DNA of 7,523 nucleotides, taken from JBEEMU01 sp043778315. Lineage in GTDB: Bacteria; Bacteroidota; Bacteroidia; Chitinophagales; Saprospiraceae. The notes beneath the pieces were generated by a model. The model ran no database searches. It had not been told where the DNA came from and saw only the letters and a program-made list of their open reading frames with translations. The stretch spans positions 1 to 7,523 of the forward strand of contig JAYWGJ010000143.1 of assembly GCA_043778315.1 (NCBI GenBank), in the 5' to 3' direction. Of the stretch, positions 1 through 5,912 are shown one piece after another. Each line of letters opens with the position of its first letter. Position 1 is the stretch's first letter. The position numbers were made by a program, and so were the translations under genes.

Positions 1-1
1 C

Positions 2-535
2 AAGGGCAAACATTACGTTTCTAAACATTTTAATATAGAGGAAGAAACAGGCGAAAATATTTTGGACGATATTAAATATGCGTTTATTCAATTGACGAAA
101 TTTAAGAAAAAAGAACACGAATTAGTGACTCCAATAGACAAATGGACGTATTTCATCAAAAATGCCAAAAACCTCAAAATCATTCCTGACTATGTAGATG
201 ATGCAGGTTTGCGCATCGCTTTTGAGGAAGCGAACAAACATAACTGGAAAAAAGAAGAGTTGATGGCTTACGATAATATTGGCATTCGCGAAACGGATAT
301 AAAAATGGAACGCGAATTTGCATTTGAAGAAGGGATTGAGATGGGAAAAGCCGAAGGGATTGAGATGGGGAAAGCCGAAGGGAAAGCCGAAGGGATTGAG
401 GTGGGAAAAGCCGAAGCCGAAGCACAACTAATTTTAGGTATGGTAAAAGCGGGATTACCCACAAGTCAAATCGCGCTTATTAGCAAAAAGACAGAAGAAG
501 AAGTGCAGCAAATCATCGCACAACATAAAGAATAA
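2..535 (+). CDS. Rpn-family PD-(D/E)XK nuclease / putative transposase, C-terminal part (5' end outside window)
   Basis: The reading frame is open from the window's left edge to TAA at 533-535, giving 177 codons; the TTG at 62 is internal and not the real start. The stretch ELVTPIDKWTYFIKNA, then a helical segment ending in KMEREFAFEEG, is the typical middle to C-terminal part of Rpn / 'PD-(D/E)XK nuclease family transposase' proteins. The catalytic N-terminal domain lies upstream and is not visible. The family comprises DNA endonucleases first described as recombination-promoting; some members act in phage defence. An acidic/basic repeat tract (GIEMGKAE units) follows, then a closing segment QLILGMVKAGLPTSQIALIS ending in a run of Glu, Gln and Lys, which resembles the small helical tail seen in many such proteins. 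No partner gene is visible; a long hairpin lies just downstream. Family call is firm; whether the whole gene is intact cannot be judged here. Confidence 0.85.
   Translation, partial: KGKHYVSKHFNIEEETGENILDDIKYAFIQLTKFKKKEHELVTPIDKWTYFIKNAKNLKIIPDYVDDAGLRIAFEEANKHNWKKEELMAYDNIGIRETDIKMEREFAFEEGIEMGKAEGIEMGKAEGKAEGIEVGKAEAEAQLILGMVKAGLPTSQIALISKKTEEEVQQIIAQHKE
332..421 (+). repeat. In-frame 24-bp tandem repeats in the Rpn-family gene
   Basis: Three 24-bp units encoding GIEM/VGKAE lie at 332-355, 356-379 and 392-415, interrupted by a 12-bp half unit (380-391, GKAE) and followed by a 6-bp remnant (416-421, AE). All unit lengths are multiples of three, so gain or loss of units keeps the frame and changes only the length of a charged helical linker between the nuclease body and the C-terminal tail. 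The units differ by one or two bases. Confidence 0.9.
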
Positions 536-555
536 AAAGAGGAAACACGTTCCTT

Positions 556-613
556 AGATAAGAAAAGCGTAAAACTTAGGTTGTCCGACCTAGGCTTTAC
601 ACTTTCCTTATTT
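556..613. terminator. Long imperfect hairpin downstream of the Rpn-family gene, probable terminator
   Basis: Arms 559-581 and 588-610 match at 19 of 23 positions around a 6-base loop (tgtccg); pairing can be extended to about 556/613. The right arm runs into T-rich sequence (ttccttattttattg), so it could end transcription of the upstream gene, whose stop is 21 bases away. Three of the four imperfect positions are A.C or C.A on the plus strand, which become G.U pairs in a minus-strand transcript, so the structure would be more stable when read leftward. A terminator is the simplest reading; a decayed mobile-element end is an alternative. Confidence 0.6.
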
Positions 614-671
614 TATTGTAATAAATACCTTTCGCTTATCGCTAAAACAAGCAAAATTACTTAAAACTTAC

Positions 672-818
672 CTAAAATCTATCCAAATTCATTACTTTGT
701 TCCAAGCGGCAACAAAATCTCTGATGATTTTTTTGCCGCTATCCGCACAAGCATACACCTCTGCTACGGCGCGCAACTCCGAGTTCGAGACAAAAATCAA
801 GTCGGCACGAGTAGCCGC
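672..818 (-). pseudogene. katG: katG remnant: C-terminal ~48 residues of catalase-peroxidase
   Basis: The minus strand encodes ATRADLIFVSNSELRAVAEV, then YACADSGKKIIRDFVAAWNK and VMNLDRF, ending in a TAG at 672-674. This is the extreme C-terminus of the bifunctional catalase-peroxidase KatG (usual pattern ATRADLIFGSNSxLRAxAEVY...DFVAAWxKVMNLDRF). KatG is normally about 720-750 residues; only the last 48 or so are here. Upstream in the same frame (toward 1007) the translation no longer resembles KatG, and no other frame there does either, so the gene is truncated by deletion or rearrangement near 818-825. One normally conserved glycine (FGSNS) is a valine, consistent with decay. The haem-binding and catalytic N-terminal domain is entirely absent, so no enzyme can be made. 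Confidence 0.88.
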
Positions 819-1245
819 GAGTGACGACCTCGAGCGATATATCACACGGGTTGCCAAAAACGACCGAAGGGCAATCTTGCTGCTATCGCTGCCAAAGGCG
901 CGAAGTTTTCGGAGGACAAAGACAAAAAGAAAGCTGCTGTCAACAACCGCGAAGGCGTTATCATCGGCGATAGATGCAAAGTCACTAATTTTTATATCAT
1001 GGTACAAAATGTAAACTAATTTCGCCCAACCACTTAGGTATCAATTTTTGGTCAGTAATGTAACCGCATTCCCCATTTGGACTGAATCGTTGAACCTTTC
1101 ATTGAAGTTCTGCTTCGTAAGACTCCCAGACGTGGAGATACAAAACTATAAGTTTGACTGATTTTTGCATATCTTTCAAATAAATTTTATCTGCACTCTG
1201 TTTTTACCTGTTTTTTAACCCGTAATCTATATAACTTGATACTTT
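819..1245. other. Gene-poor stretch with decayed coding-like fragments
   Basis: No intact gene is supported here. On the plus strand, frame 825-1019 (after TGA 822-824, up to TAA 1017-1019) reads AAKGAKFSEDKDKKKAAVNN followed by REGVIIGDRCKVTNF; it has protein-like composition but no start at a sensible position and I do not recognise it. On the minus strand, one frame reads KDMQKSVKLIVLYLHVWESY EAELQ (1102-1203), meets TGA at 1099-1101, and continues as KVQRFSPNGECGYITDQKLI then PKWLGEISLHFVP to TGA at 998-1000, again protein-like but broken. Together with the adjacent katG relic this looks like a graveyard of gene fragments. The stretch nearest the mltD stop (about 1205-1245) is AT-rich and shows nothing definite. 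Confidence 0.45.
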
Positions 1246-2604
1246 CTATCTTCTTCGTTTTGCTTTTGCGGGTGCAGGCGCGGCTTTCTTGATGACTAAT
1301 TTATCTCCTGGATTGAGGTCGCCGTCGCTTTTTTTACCAATTTTGTTCATTTCGCGTAGCTCCTTGATGTCTATTTTATTGCGCTGCGCGATAGTAGAAA
1401 GGTTATCGCCTTTCTTGACAATCAAAGTCGTTTCTTTCGATGCTTTTACGTTGAGTTTTGCGGGTGCAGCAGGGTGTTCTTTGCGGTCTTTGCGCTCGTT
1501 GCGCACCGACATACGCGGCGATGCGTTCACTGCAACGCTCGTACCTACGTTTTCCCACTGCGGCACGTCCTCGTTAATTGTAGGGCGCGCAGCGTAGTTT
1601 TCGCTGCTGCTTTCGTTAATTATCTGCGGCATCGGCGCATCAGGATTGTTCACAAAATTATTGAACGCAACGTAGCCCGCAAGCGGCAACGTGATGCGGT
1701 AACCTTCTGCATTAGCAGGAACAACTCCGCGACGGAACGCAGGGTTGAGGTAAGTAATTACGCTCGGTGACAAGCCCGTAATCTGACCGATTTGACGAAA
1801 ATTCGTCATGCGCGTCACCATAATACTTTCGGTATTGAGGAGTTGCTCTTCTATATTAGCAGGCTGAATTTCGTGTACATCGTGGTAAGCCATCAAGTAG
1901 TTAGCCGCGATAAACGCAGGCACATAATTGCGGGTTTCTTGTGGAAGGCGCGTGTATATTGTCCAAAAATCAGCAATTCCGCCCGTTTGCGCGATAGCGG
2001 CATCTACTCTACCGGGTCCGCAGTTGTACGCCGCAATAGCGCAATGCCAGTTGCCGTAGCGGTTGTATAGGTTGGATAAAAAGCGGCAAGCCGCGTTAGA
2101 CGCTTTGTAAGGGTCGAAGCGTTCGTCGACGTTACGGTCTATTTTCAAACCCCAAATACGACCCGTTTCGGGCATAAACTGCCATAAACCGCCTGCACCT
2201 GCGGGCGAAACCGCAAAAGGATTGAGCGCGGACTCTATTACAGCTAAGTTTTTGAGTTCGTTTGGTAAGCCGTTTTCGGCGAGCGCACGCTCAAAAATCG
2301 GCATATACATCTTAGCGCGACCGAGTATGATTTGCGAACTTTCGCGTCTATTATATATATAGCCAAAAATATGCGACCTCACTACATCGTTAAAAGGTAA
2401 ATCAATCGTTCGGGCGATGCTTTGCAACTGCGACCGCATCTCGTCGTCGGTAAAAATAGCGTTCAAGCCGTCTGGCGCGTTATCGGCAGCTATTTCTTGT
2501 GGCGTAAAGCTCGGAAACGCTGCAGCGTATGTTTTTGTGACAGCCAAACCAGCTATCAGACTAAGCGACAGCGCACCCGTCCATAAAGTTTTTTTATTCA
2601 ACAT
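1246..2604 (-). CDS. mltD: Membrane/periplasmic lytic murein transglycosylase, MltD-like, SLT + LysM
   Basis: A 452-residue protein starting at ATG (2602-2604). Residues 1-27 form a signal peptide (KK, then a hydrophobic stretch ending TYA), without a lipobox, so it is probably soluble periplasmic or surface-exposed. Residues about 95-250 are the SLT/GEWL lysozyme-like domain: the catalytic glutamate is E124 in NLAVIESALNPFAVSPAGA, followed by GLWQFMPETGR and by AIAAYNCGPGRV and LPQETRNYVP, the standard family 1 lytic transglycosylase motifs. Residues about 258-307 resemble a degenerate LysM found in MltD proteins of this phylum. A linker rich in charged residues and Pro/Ala leads to a clear C-terminal LysM (about 393-438, TLIVKKGDNLSTIAQRNKID...NPGDKLVI) and a basic tail AKAKRRR. 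It cleaves the MurNAc-GlcNAc bond of peptidoglycan with formation of 1,6-anhydroMurNAc, while LysM binds glycan. It appears to be a monocistronic unit with its own promoter. Confidence 0.93.
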   Translation of the reverse strand: MLNKKTLWTGALSLSLIAGLAVTKTYAAAFPSFTPQEIAADNAPDGLNAIFTDDEMRSQLQSIARTIDLPFNDVVRSHIFGYIYNRRESSQIILGRAKMYMPIFERALAENGLPNELKNLAVIESALNPFAVSPAGAGGLWQFMPETGRIWGLKIDRNVDERFDPYKASNAACRFLSNLYNRYGNWHCAIAAYNCGPGRVDAAIAQTGGIADFWTIYTRLPQETRNYVPAFIAANYLMAYHDVHEIQPANIEEQLLNTESIMVTRMTNFRQIGQITGLSPSVITYLNPAFRRGVVPANAEGYRITLPLAGYVAFNNFVNNPDAPMPQIINESSSENYAARPTINEDVPQWENVGTSVAVNASPRMSVRNERKDRKEHPAAPAKLNVKASKETTLIVKKGDNLSTIAQRNKIDIKELREMNKIGKKSDGDLNPGDKLVIKKAAPAPAKAKRRR

Positions 2605-2670
2605 AATTGTAAACGTAATTTTGGTATTGGTTTTTTATAAGAAATGGTAAAATACAAGTGTCCCCTATCA

Positions 2671-2702
2671 CAAATGTAGGGTATAAAGATTTAGTACGCA
2701 AA
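2671..2702 (-). promoter_or_regulatory. Bacteroidota-type sigma-ABfr promoter for mltD
   Basis: Read on the minus strand, TTTG (2699-2702) is followed after 20 bases by TACATTTG (2671-2678), fitting the Bacteroidota -33/-7 pattern TTTG-N19~20-TAnnTTTG. The expected start of transcription is near 2663-2666, giving a leader of about 60 bases before the mltD ATG. The site lies within the 163-bp gap after gatA, indicating that mltD need not depend on readthrough. Confidence 0.7.
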
Positions 2703-2767
2703 CTTTATTTTGTTTTTTTTGTCAAAACAATAGAAAATAAGATTTATTTAACTGTATTAGATTTTCT

Positions 2768-4198
2768 CTATGTATGATTTATGTGATAAATAAAACTAAA
2801 TATATTTGTTTCATTATGGCTTTGTGCCAATAACTGCAAGCCGATAGGCAAGCCGTCGGCAGCGTGTACGCCTGCGGGAAATGCAACGGCAGGTATGCCG
2901 CAAAGATTTGCCTGTACCGTAAATATATCGGACAAATATATTGCCGTAGGATTACTTTGCTTCTCGTTGATAATGAAGGGTTTAGTTGCCGTAACAGGGC
3001 ATATTATAAAATCAAAATCCATCAAAATTGCATTTGTTTTTTCTTGTATTAAGCGGCGCACTTTTTGCGCCCGCGTGTAATACGCATCGTAAAAGCCCGA
3101 ACTTAGCACAAAAGTCCCGAGCATAATTCTGCGTTTCACTTCTGCACCAAAGCCATTATTTCGTGACATAGTATAAGTGTCTAAAATATTTTTTTGCGTA
3201 TTTATTTTTTTTCCATATCTAATCCCGTCGTAACGTGCTAAATTAGCAGAAGCCTCTGCCGTAGTGAGTATGTAGTAGGTCGGCACTAAGTAATCGAGTA
3301 GCTCAAAGTCAATCGCAGTTACCGTCGCGCCTTGTTCGCGGTAGCGCGCAATCGTCGCTCGCATCGAGGCGCGTACCTCTGCATCTATATTTTCATTATC
3401 CAATATATTATTATAATACGCAATACTATGTTTTTGATTTTGTGACTTATTTTCTATTTCGTCAATTGGTGGTTTTGCACCAATGCAAGTACTATCTTTA
3501 CCATCAATACCTTCTATTATTGGCAAAATAGCTTGTATATCCAAAATATTATTTGCTAATACACCAATCGTATCAAACGACGAGGCGTAACCCAATAAGC
3601 CGTGTCGCGAAATGCGCCCATAAGTAGGTTTATAGCCATAAACGCCGCACCACGCGGCGGGCTGCCTCACCGACCCGCCCGTATCCGACCCCAGCGCAAA
3701 CAAGCAACAGCCTGCCGCGACCGCCGCCGCCGAGCCACCCGAAGAGCCGCCAGGGACACGAGTCGGGTCGTGCGGATTGCGGGTAACGCCATAGCAAGAA
3801 TTTTCGTTTGTGCTGCCCATACCAAACTCGTCGCAGTTCACGCGCCCAATAATGAGCGCGTCGGCTGCCACGAGCCGCTCTACCACCGTTGCCGAATACG
3901 GCGAAACGAAGCCGTCCAAAATCGCCGAGCCGCCCGTAACGGTATGCCCTTCGTAGCAAATCACGTCTTTCAGGGCAACGACTGCGCCATACAGCGCGCC
4001 CAATGTCTCGGGCGCGTCGCGCCGCCGCTCGTCGAGCAGCTCTGCCGCCGCCAGTACTTCATCGGTATATATCTGGACGAAAATATTAAGGTGAGCAGTT
4101 GCAGCTATCTGCGTTAAATATTCCTTAACAACCGCAACGGCTGTCGTTTCGTTATTGCGCAAAGCCAGTTGCAGGTCGGATATAGTGTTGTAAATCAA
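2768..4198 (-). CDS. gatA: Asp-tRNA(Asn)/Glu-tRNA(Gln) amidotransferase subunit A
   Basis: A 476-residue amidase-signature protein. GatA releases ammonia from glutamine and, with GatB and GatC, amidates Glu-tRNA(Gln) or Asp-tRNA(Asn) in the cytoplasm. The Ser-cisSer-Lys triad is present: K77 (GAVVALKDV), S152 in VPGGSSGGSAAAVAAG, and nucleophile S176 in GSDTGGSVRQPA. GatA-typical blocks follow: YKPTYGRISRHG, GFGAEVKRRIMLGTFVLSSG, FYDAYYTRAQKVR, D424 in LSDIFT, and PIGLQLLA. Length is normal (470-490). The start is TTG at 4198: the frame is open further upstream only to a TAA near 4268 and offers no ATG, and the N-terminus aligns well with other GatA proteins from this codon. gatB and gatC are not in the window, as is common in this phylum. 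It follows the arginase-like gene on the same strand after 137 bp of hairpins, so cotranscription is possible. Base composition varies strongly along the gene (about 70% GC at 3660-3780 against about 30% at 3420-3480). Confidence 0.93.
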   Translation of the reverse strand: MIYNTISDLQLALRNNETTAVAVVKEYLTQIAATAHLNIFVQIYTDEVLAAAELLDERRRDAPETLGALYGAVVALKDVICYEGHTVTGGSAILDGFVSPYSATVVERLVAADALIIGRVNCDEFGMGSTNENSCYGVTRNPHDPTRVPGGSSGGSAAAVAAGCCLFALGSDTGGSVRQPAAWCGVYGYKPTYGRISRHGLLGYASSFDTIGVLANNILDIQAILPIIEGIDGKDSTCIGAKPPIDEIENKSQNQKHSIAYYNNILDNENIDAEVRASMRATIARYREQGATVTAIDFELLDYLVPTYYILTTAEASANLARYDGIRYGKKINTQKNILDTYTMSRNNGFGAEVKRRIMLGTFVLSSGFYDAYYTRAQKVRRLIQEKTNAILMDFDFIICPVTATKPFIINEKQSNPTAIYLSDIFTVQANLCGIPAVAFPAGVHAADGLPIGLQLLAQSHNETNIFSFIYHINHT

Positions 4199-4212
4199 GT
4201 GATTGTATTTTA

Positions 4213-4267
4213 TAACCGCAAAATATTGCGGTTGTACGTTCGGTAGAACCGCAATATTTTGCGGTTA
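4213..4267. repeat. 21-bp perfect inverted repeat; each arm is itself a hairpin
   Basis: Arm 4213-4233 (taaccgcaaaatattgcggt t) is the exact reverse complement of arm 4247-4267, with a 13-base spacer. Each arm also folds alone: AACCGCAA/TTGCGGTT stems of 8 bp with a 4-base loop (AATA or TATT). It can therefore form either two small hairpins or one long one. It sits 15 bases before the gatA start codon on the transcribed (minus) strand, so it may end upstream transcription or affect gatA expression. Confidence 0.9.
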
Positions 4268-4278
4268 GGAAATGATTA

Positions 4279-4337
4279 GGCAACGAAACAGCGTTTCGTT
4301 GTACTGGTGCGGCAACGAAACAGCGTTTCGTTGTACT
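4279..4337. repeat. Two directly repeated 27-bp units, each a perfect 9-bp hairpin
   Basis: Identical 27-bp copies lie at 4279-4305 and 4311-4337 (period 32 bp). Each contains CAACGAAAC-AGC-GTTTCGTTG (4281-4301 and 4313-4333), a perfect 9-bp stem with a 3-base loop. The second copy overlaps the stop codon (4336-4338) of the arginase-family gene. The structures lack a following T-run on the minus strand, so they are poor classical terminators but could stabilise the 3' end of the mRNA or be REP-like elements. Confidence 0.92.
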
Positions 4338-5451
4338 ACACGAACCGTCGATACGCCAGCTCAATTCTATCGGATACGTCGCCGTCGCAAGCCGCGAGGT
4401 AGTCGCTGTACGCGCACGGAAAAAGCCGATGCCGTGCTTTTTTTTCATTGTCACCGCTCGGCACTTGCACCCACCAGCGTTCGCTGCGCGTACTCTTCCA
4501 AAACGTGAGTTGATGCTGCGAGTCTTTTAGGCTTACGATATATTCCTTAAAATTGCCCGCTCGGAGCGGATAATCGTGTTTGCGCGAAGCAAAACCCTCT
4601 ATAAAATACCAAATCGTTTGGGCGGCGAGGGCTGCGGTTTGTGCGTTTGTATCTGTAGCAATATCGATATTATAAATACTAAACGAAGTCAGTTTGTCGT
4701 TTAAACCCGCGTAGCGCGCCACTTGACACACCTCTTCGGAGGTCAATCCGTTCGGCGAAGCGGTCGGGCAGGCGGGTGCTTCCGCTTTTTTTATAGCAGC
4801 AAAATCGAGCGCAATCGCGTCTGCGTCGCGCAAAACGGGTTCTGCCTCCTCCAAATTATTTTTGAGTTTGCCTAAACGCAGGTACTCAAAGTTATGCGCG
4901 TCGAGCCATTCCAGCACTTTCGGGTCGTTGAAATGCGACTGATACGCCAAGCAAGAAAAATTAAAAAGGTAGCAATCGGGCTGCGCGATGATGCGATTAA
5001 TAAAAAACTCGGGGTGCGTTTGCCAACCCGACTCGGCAGAGTACGGCACGCGGTCGGCGAGCAGCGCGAAATTGAGCAAAAAATCTAAATGTCGGTACGA
5101 TTTGTACTGTATATAAGGTGTCGCAAAACTCTTTCCGCCCAACAAAATAGGTATAATGCCCGCCGTGATGAGTTCTTGCAGTACGGGAACAACGGTTTCG
5201 GTTTGGTTTTTGCGGACATTGCCGAGGTCGTAAATCGTGATATTCGCCCACGGAAAACTAAGCGCGTAAAGCTGCGCGCGCACCGCGTCGGCGAGTTTGG
5301 CATCTAAGCCGATGAGCGCGAGCTGCGTCTGCCGTAAGTCGGAGATGCTGCTACTGTAAATATCGATGTTTTTACCAAACTGATATTGGTACAATTTTTC
5401 TACTTGCGCGAGCGCGGCTGCGCCTACTGGTTTCAACCAATTTTCTAACAT
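4336..5451 (-). CDS. Arginase/ureohydrolase-fold protein with degenerate metal site
   Basis: A 371-residue protein from ATG 5449-5451. The fold is recognisable from the order of blocks: a helix-rich N-terminus, IYDLGNVRKN, PILLGGKSFATPY (residues 101-113), DAIALDFAAIKKAEAPACPT followed by SPNGLTSEEVCQVARYAG (211-249), and FSIYNIDIATD. It also has the C-terminal extension FWKSTRSERWWVQVP...LFPCAYSDYLAA (317-354) that I associate with Bacteroidota proteins annotated as formimidoylglutamase or arginase. In true ureohydrolases two Mn ions are held by a His in GG(D/G)H, a DAHxD motif and an SxDxD motif. Here GGH is GGK (K107), the DAHxD region reads RHLDFLLNF, and DxD is D216-F-A218. Hydrolysis of arginine, agmatine or formimidoylglutamate is thus unlikely by the known mechanism, and the role is unknown. 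The frame is intact, so it appears maintained rather than decayed. Confidence 0.8.
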   Translation of the reverse strand: MLENWLKPVGAAALAQVEKLYQYQFGKNIDIYSSSISDLRQTQLALIGLDAKLADAVRAQLYALSFPWANITIYDLGNVRKNQTETVVPVLQELITAGIIPILLGGKSFATPYIQYKSYRHLDFLLNFALLADRVPYSAESGWQTHPEFFINRIIAQPDCYLFNFSCLAYQSHFNDPKVLEWLDAHNFEYLRLGKLKNNLEEAEPVLRDADAIALDFAAIKKAEAPACPTASPNGLTSEEVCQVARYAGLNDKLTSFSIYNIDIATDTNAQTAALAAQTIWYFIEGFASRKHDYPLRAGNFKEYIVSLKDSQHQLTFWKSTRSERWWVQVPSGDNEKKARHRLFPCAYSDYLAACDGDVSDRIELAYRRFV

Positions 5452-5558
5452 TTTGCAAAATTATTCATTTTAATAAACATTTCGCTATCTTTGTACCAAA
5501 ATTTAAAATTCAAGTCCATAAAATCCTATTTATTTAGTTGAAATAAAATAATTATAGT
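5452..5558. promoter_or_regulatory. Divergent intergenic control region; -7 box for the ftsB-like gene
   Basis: This AT-rich gap separates the leftward arginase-like gene from the rightward division gene. On the plus strand TATCTTTG (5486-5493) matches the Bacteroidota -7 consensus TAnnTTTG; about 20 bases upstream there is only a weak -33 candidate. A start of transcription near 5499 would give a leader of about 60 bases. No convincing minus-strand box for the arginase-like gene was found, apart from TAATTTTG (5456-5463), which lies too close to the ATG for a normal leader. Confidence 0.5.
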
Positions 5559-5909
5559 TTGGAAAATAGTAGTTATAAAAAGGCGGCGGTTTACAAAACC
5601 TCATCGTTACTCGACTTTTGGTGGGCAAAACTACCTGCCGTACTGCAAAACAAATACCTTTTGTGTATTGTGGCATTTGCGGTGTGGTTGCTTTTTTTGG
5701 ACAAAAATGATGTTATTTCGCAGTGGAAACTGCAAAATAAAGTGACCGAACTCAAAGAGCAACGCGCATTCTACAAAAAAGAAACGGTAGTCGTACAAGC
5801 GCAAATCAAAGATTTGCTCGGCAGCACCAAGAGCTTAGAGCGGTTTGCGCGGGAGCATTACCACCTCAAACGCCCTAATGAAGAGGTGTTTGTGATTGTA
5901 GAAAAATGA
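5559..5909 (+). CDS. ftsB: FtsB/DivIC-family septum formation initiator
   Basis: A 116-residue bitopic membrane protein. Residues 1-32 are cytoplasmic, residues about 33-48 (YLLCIVAFAVWLLFLD) form one membrane helix, and residues about 52-90 form a coiled coil (QWKLQNKVTELKEQRAFYKK...) in the periplasm. The end SLERFAREHYHLKRPNEEVF is the signature of the DivIC/FtsB family (normally ER-A-RE-x-x-x-K-x-x-EEV-x). These proteins pair with FtsL and FtsQ in the divisome and help activate septal wall synthesis. The start is TTG at 5559-5561: an in-frame TAA lies at 5544-5546 and no ATG occurs in the whole open frame. The preceding leader is A/T-rich without a Shine-Dalgarno motif, as usual in this phylum. 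The FtsL/Q partners are not nearby. Confidence 0.87.
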   Translation: MENSSYKKAAVYKTSSLLDFWWAKLPAVLQNKYLLCIVAFAVWLLFLDKNDVISQWKLQNKVTELKEQRAFYKKETVVVQAQIKDLLGSTKSLERFAREHYHLKRPNEEVFVIVEK

Positions 5910-5912
5910 TTT

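Noticed and set aside
332..421. Tandem repeats as a CRISPR array
   Set aside because: The units are contiguous, lack unique spacers and encode an in-frame octapeptide.
62..535. Rpn-family reading frame taken as a complete gene starting at TTG 62
   Set aside because: The frame is open all the way to the left edge and the upstream residues continue the family pattern, so the gene is truncated by the window, not started at 62.
697..1014. Plus-strand 105-codon frame with ATG
   Set aside because: It runs antisense to the katG relic and shows no recognisable motif; it is a shadow frame. The better plus-strand candidate here is frame 825-1019.
2703..2767. Terminator for gatA in the A/T-rich sequence after its stop
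   Set aside because: AGAAAAT/ATTTTCT and TTGTTTT/AAAACAA pairings exist, but they are short and purely A/T-rich and expected by chance; no G/C stem is followed by a T-run.
3602..4117. Long plus-strand frame (171 codons) opposite gatA
   Set aside because: It lies entirely antisense to the high-GC catalytic core of gatA; the Arg/Ala-rich translation is what GC-rich antisense gives by chance.
4336..5451. Calling this gene hutG or an active arginase
   Set aside because: The metal-binding motifs needed for catalysis are not present, so only the fold family is assigned.
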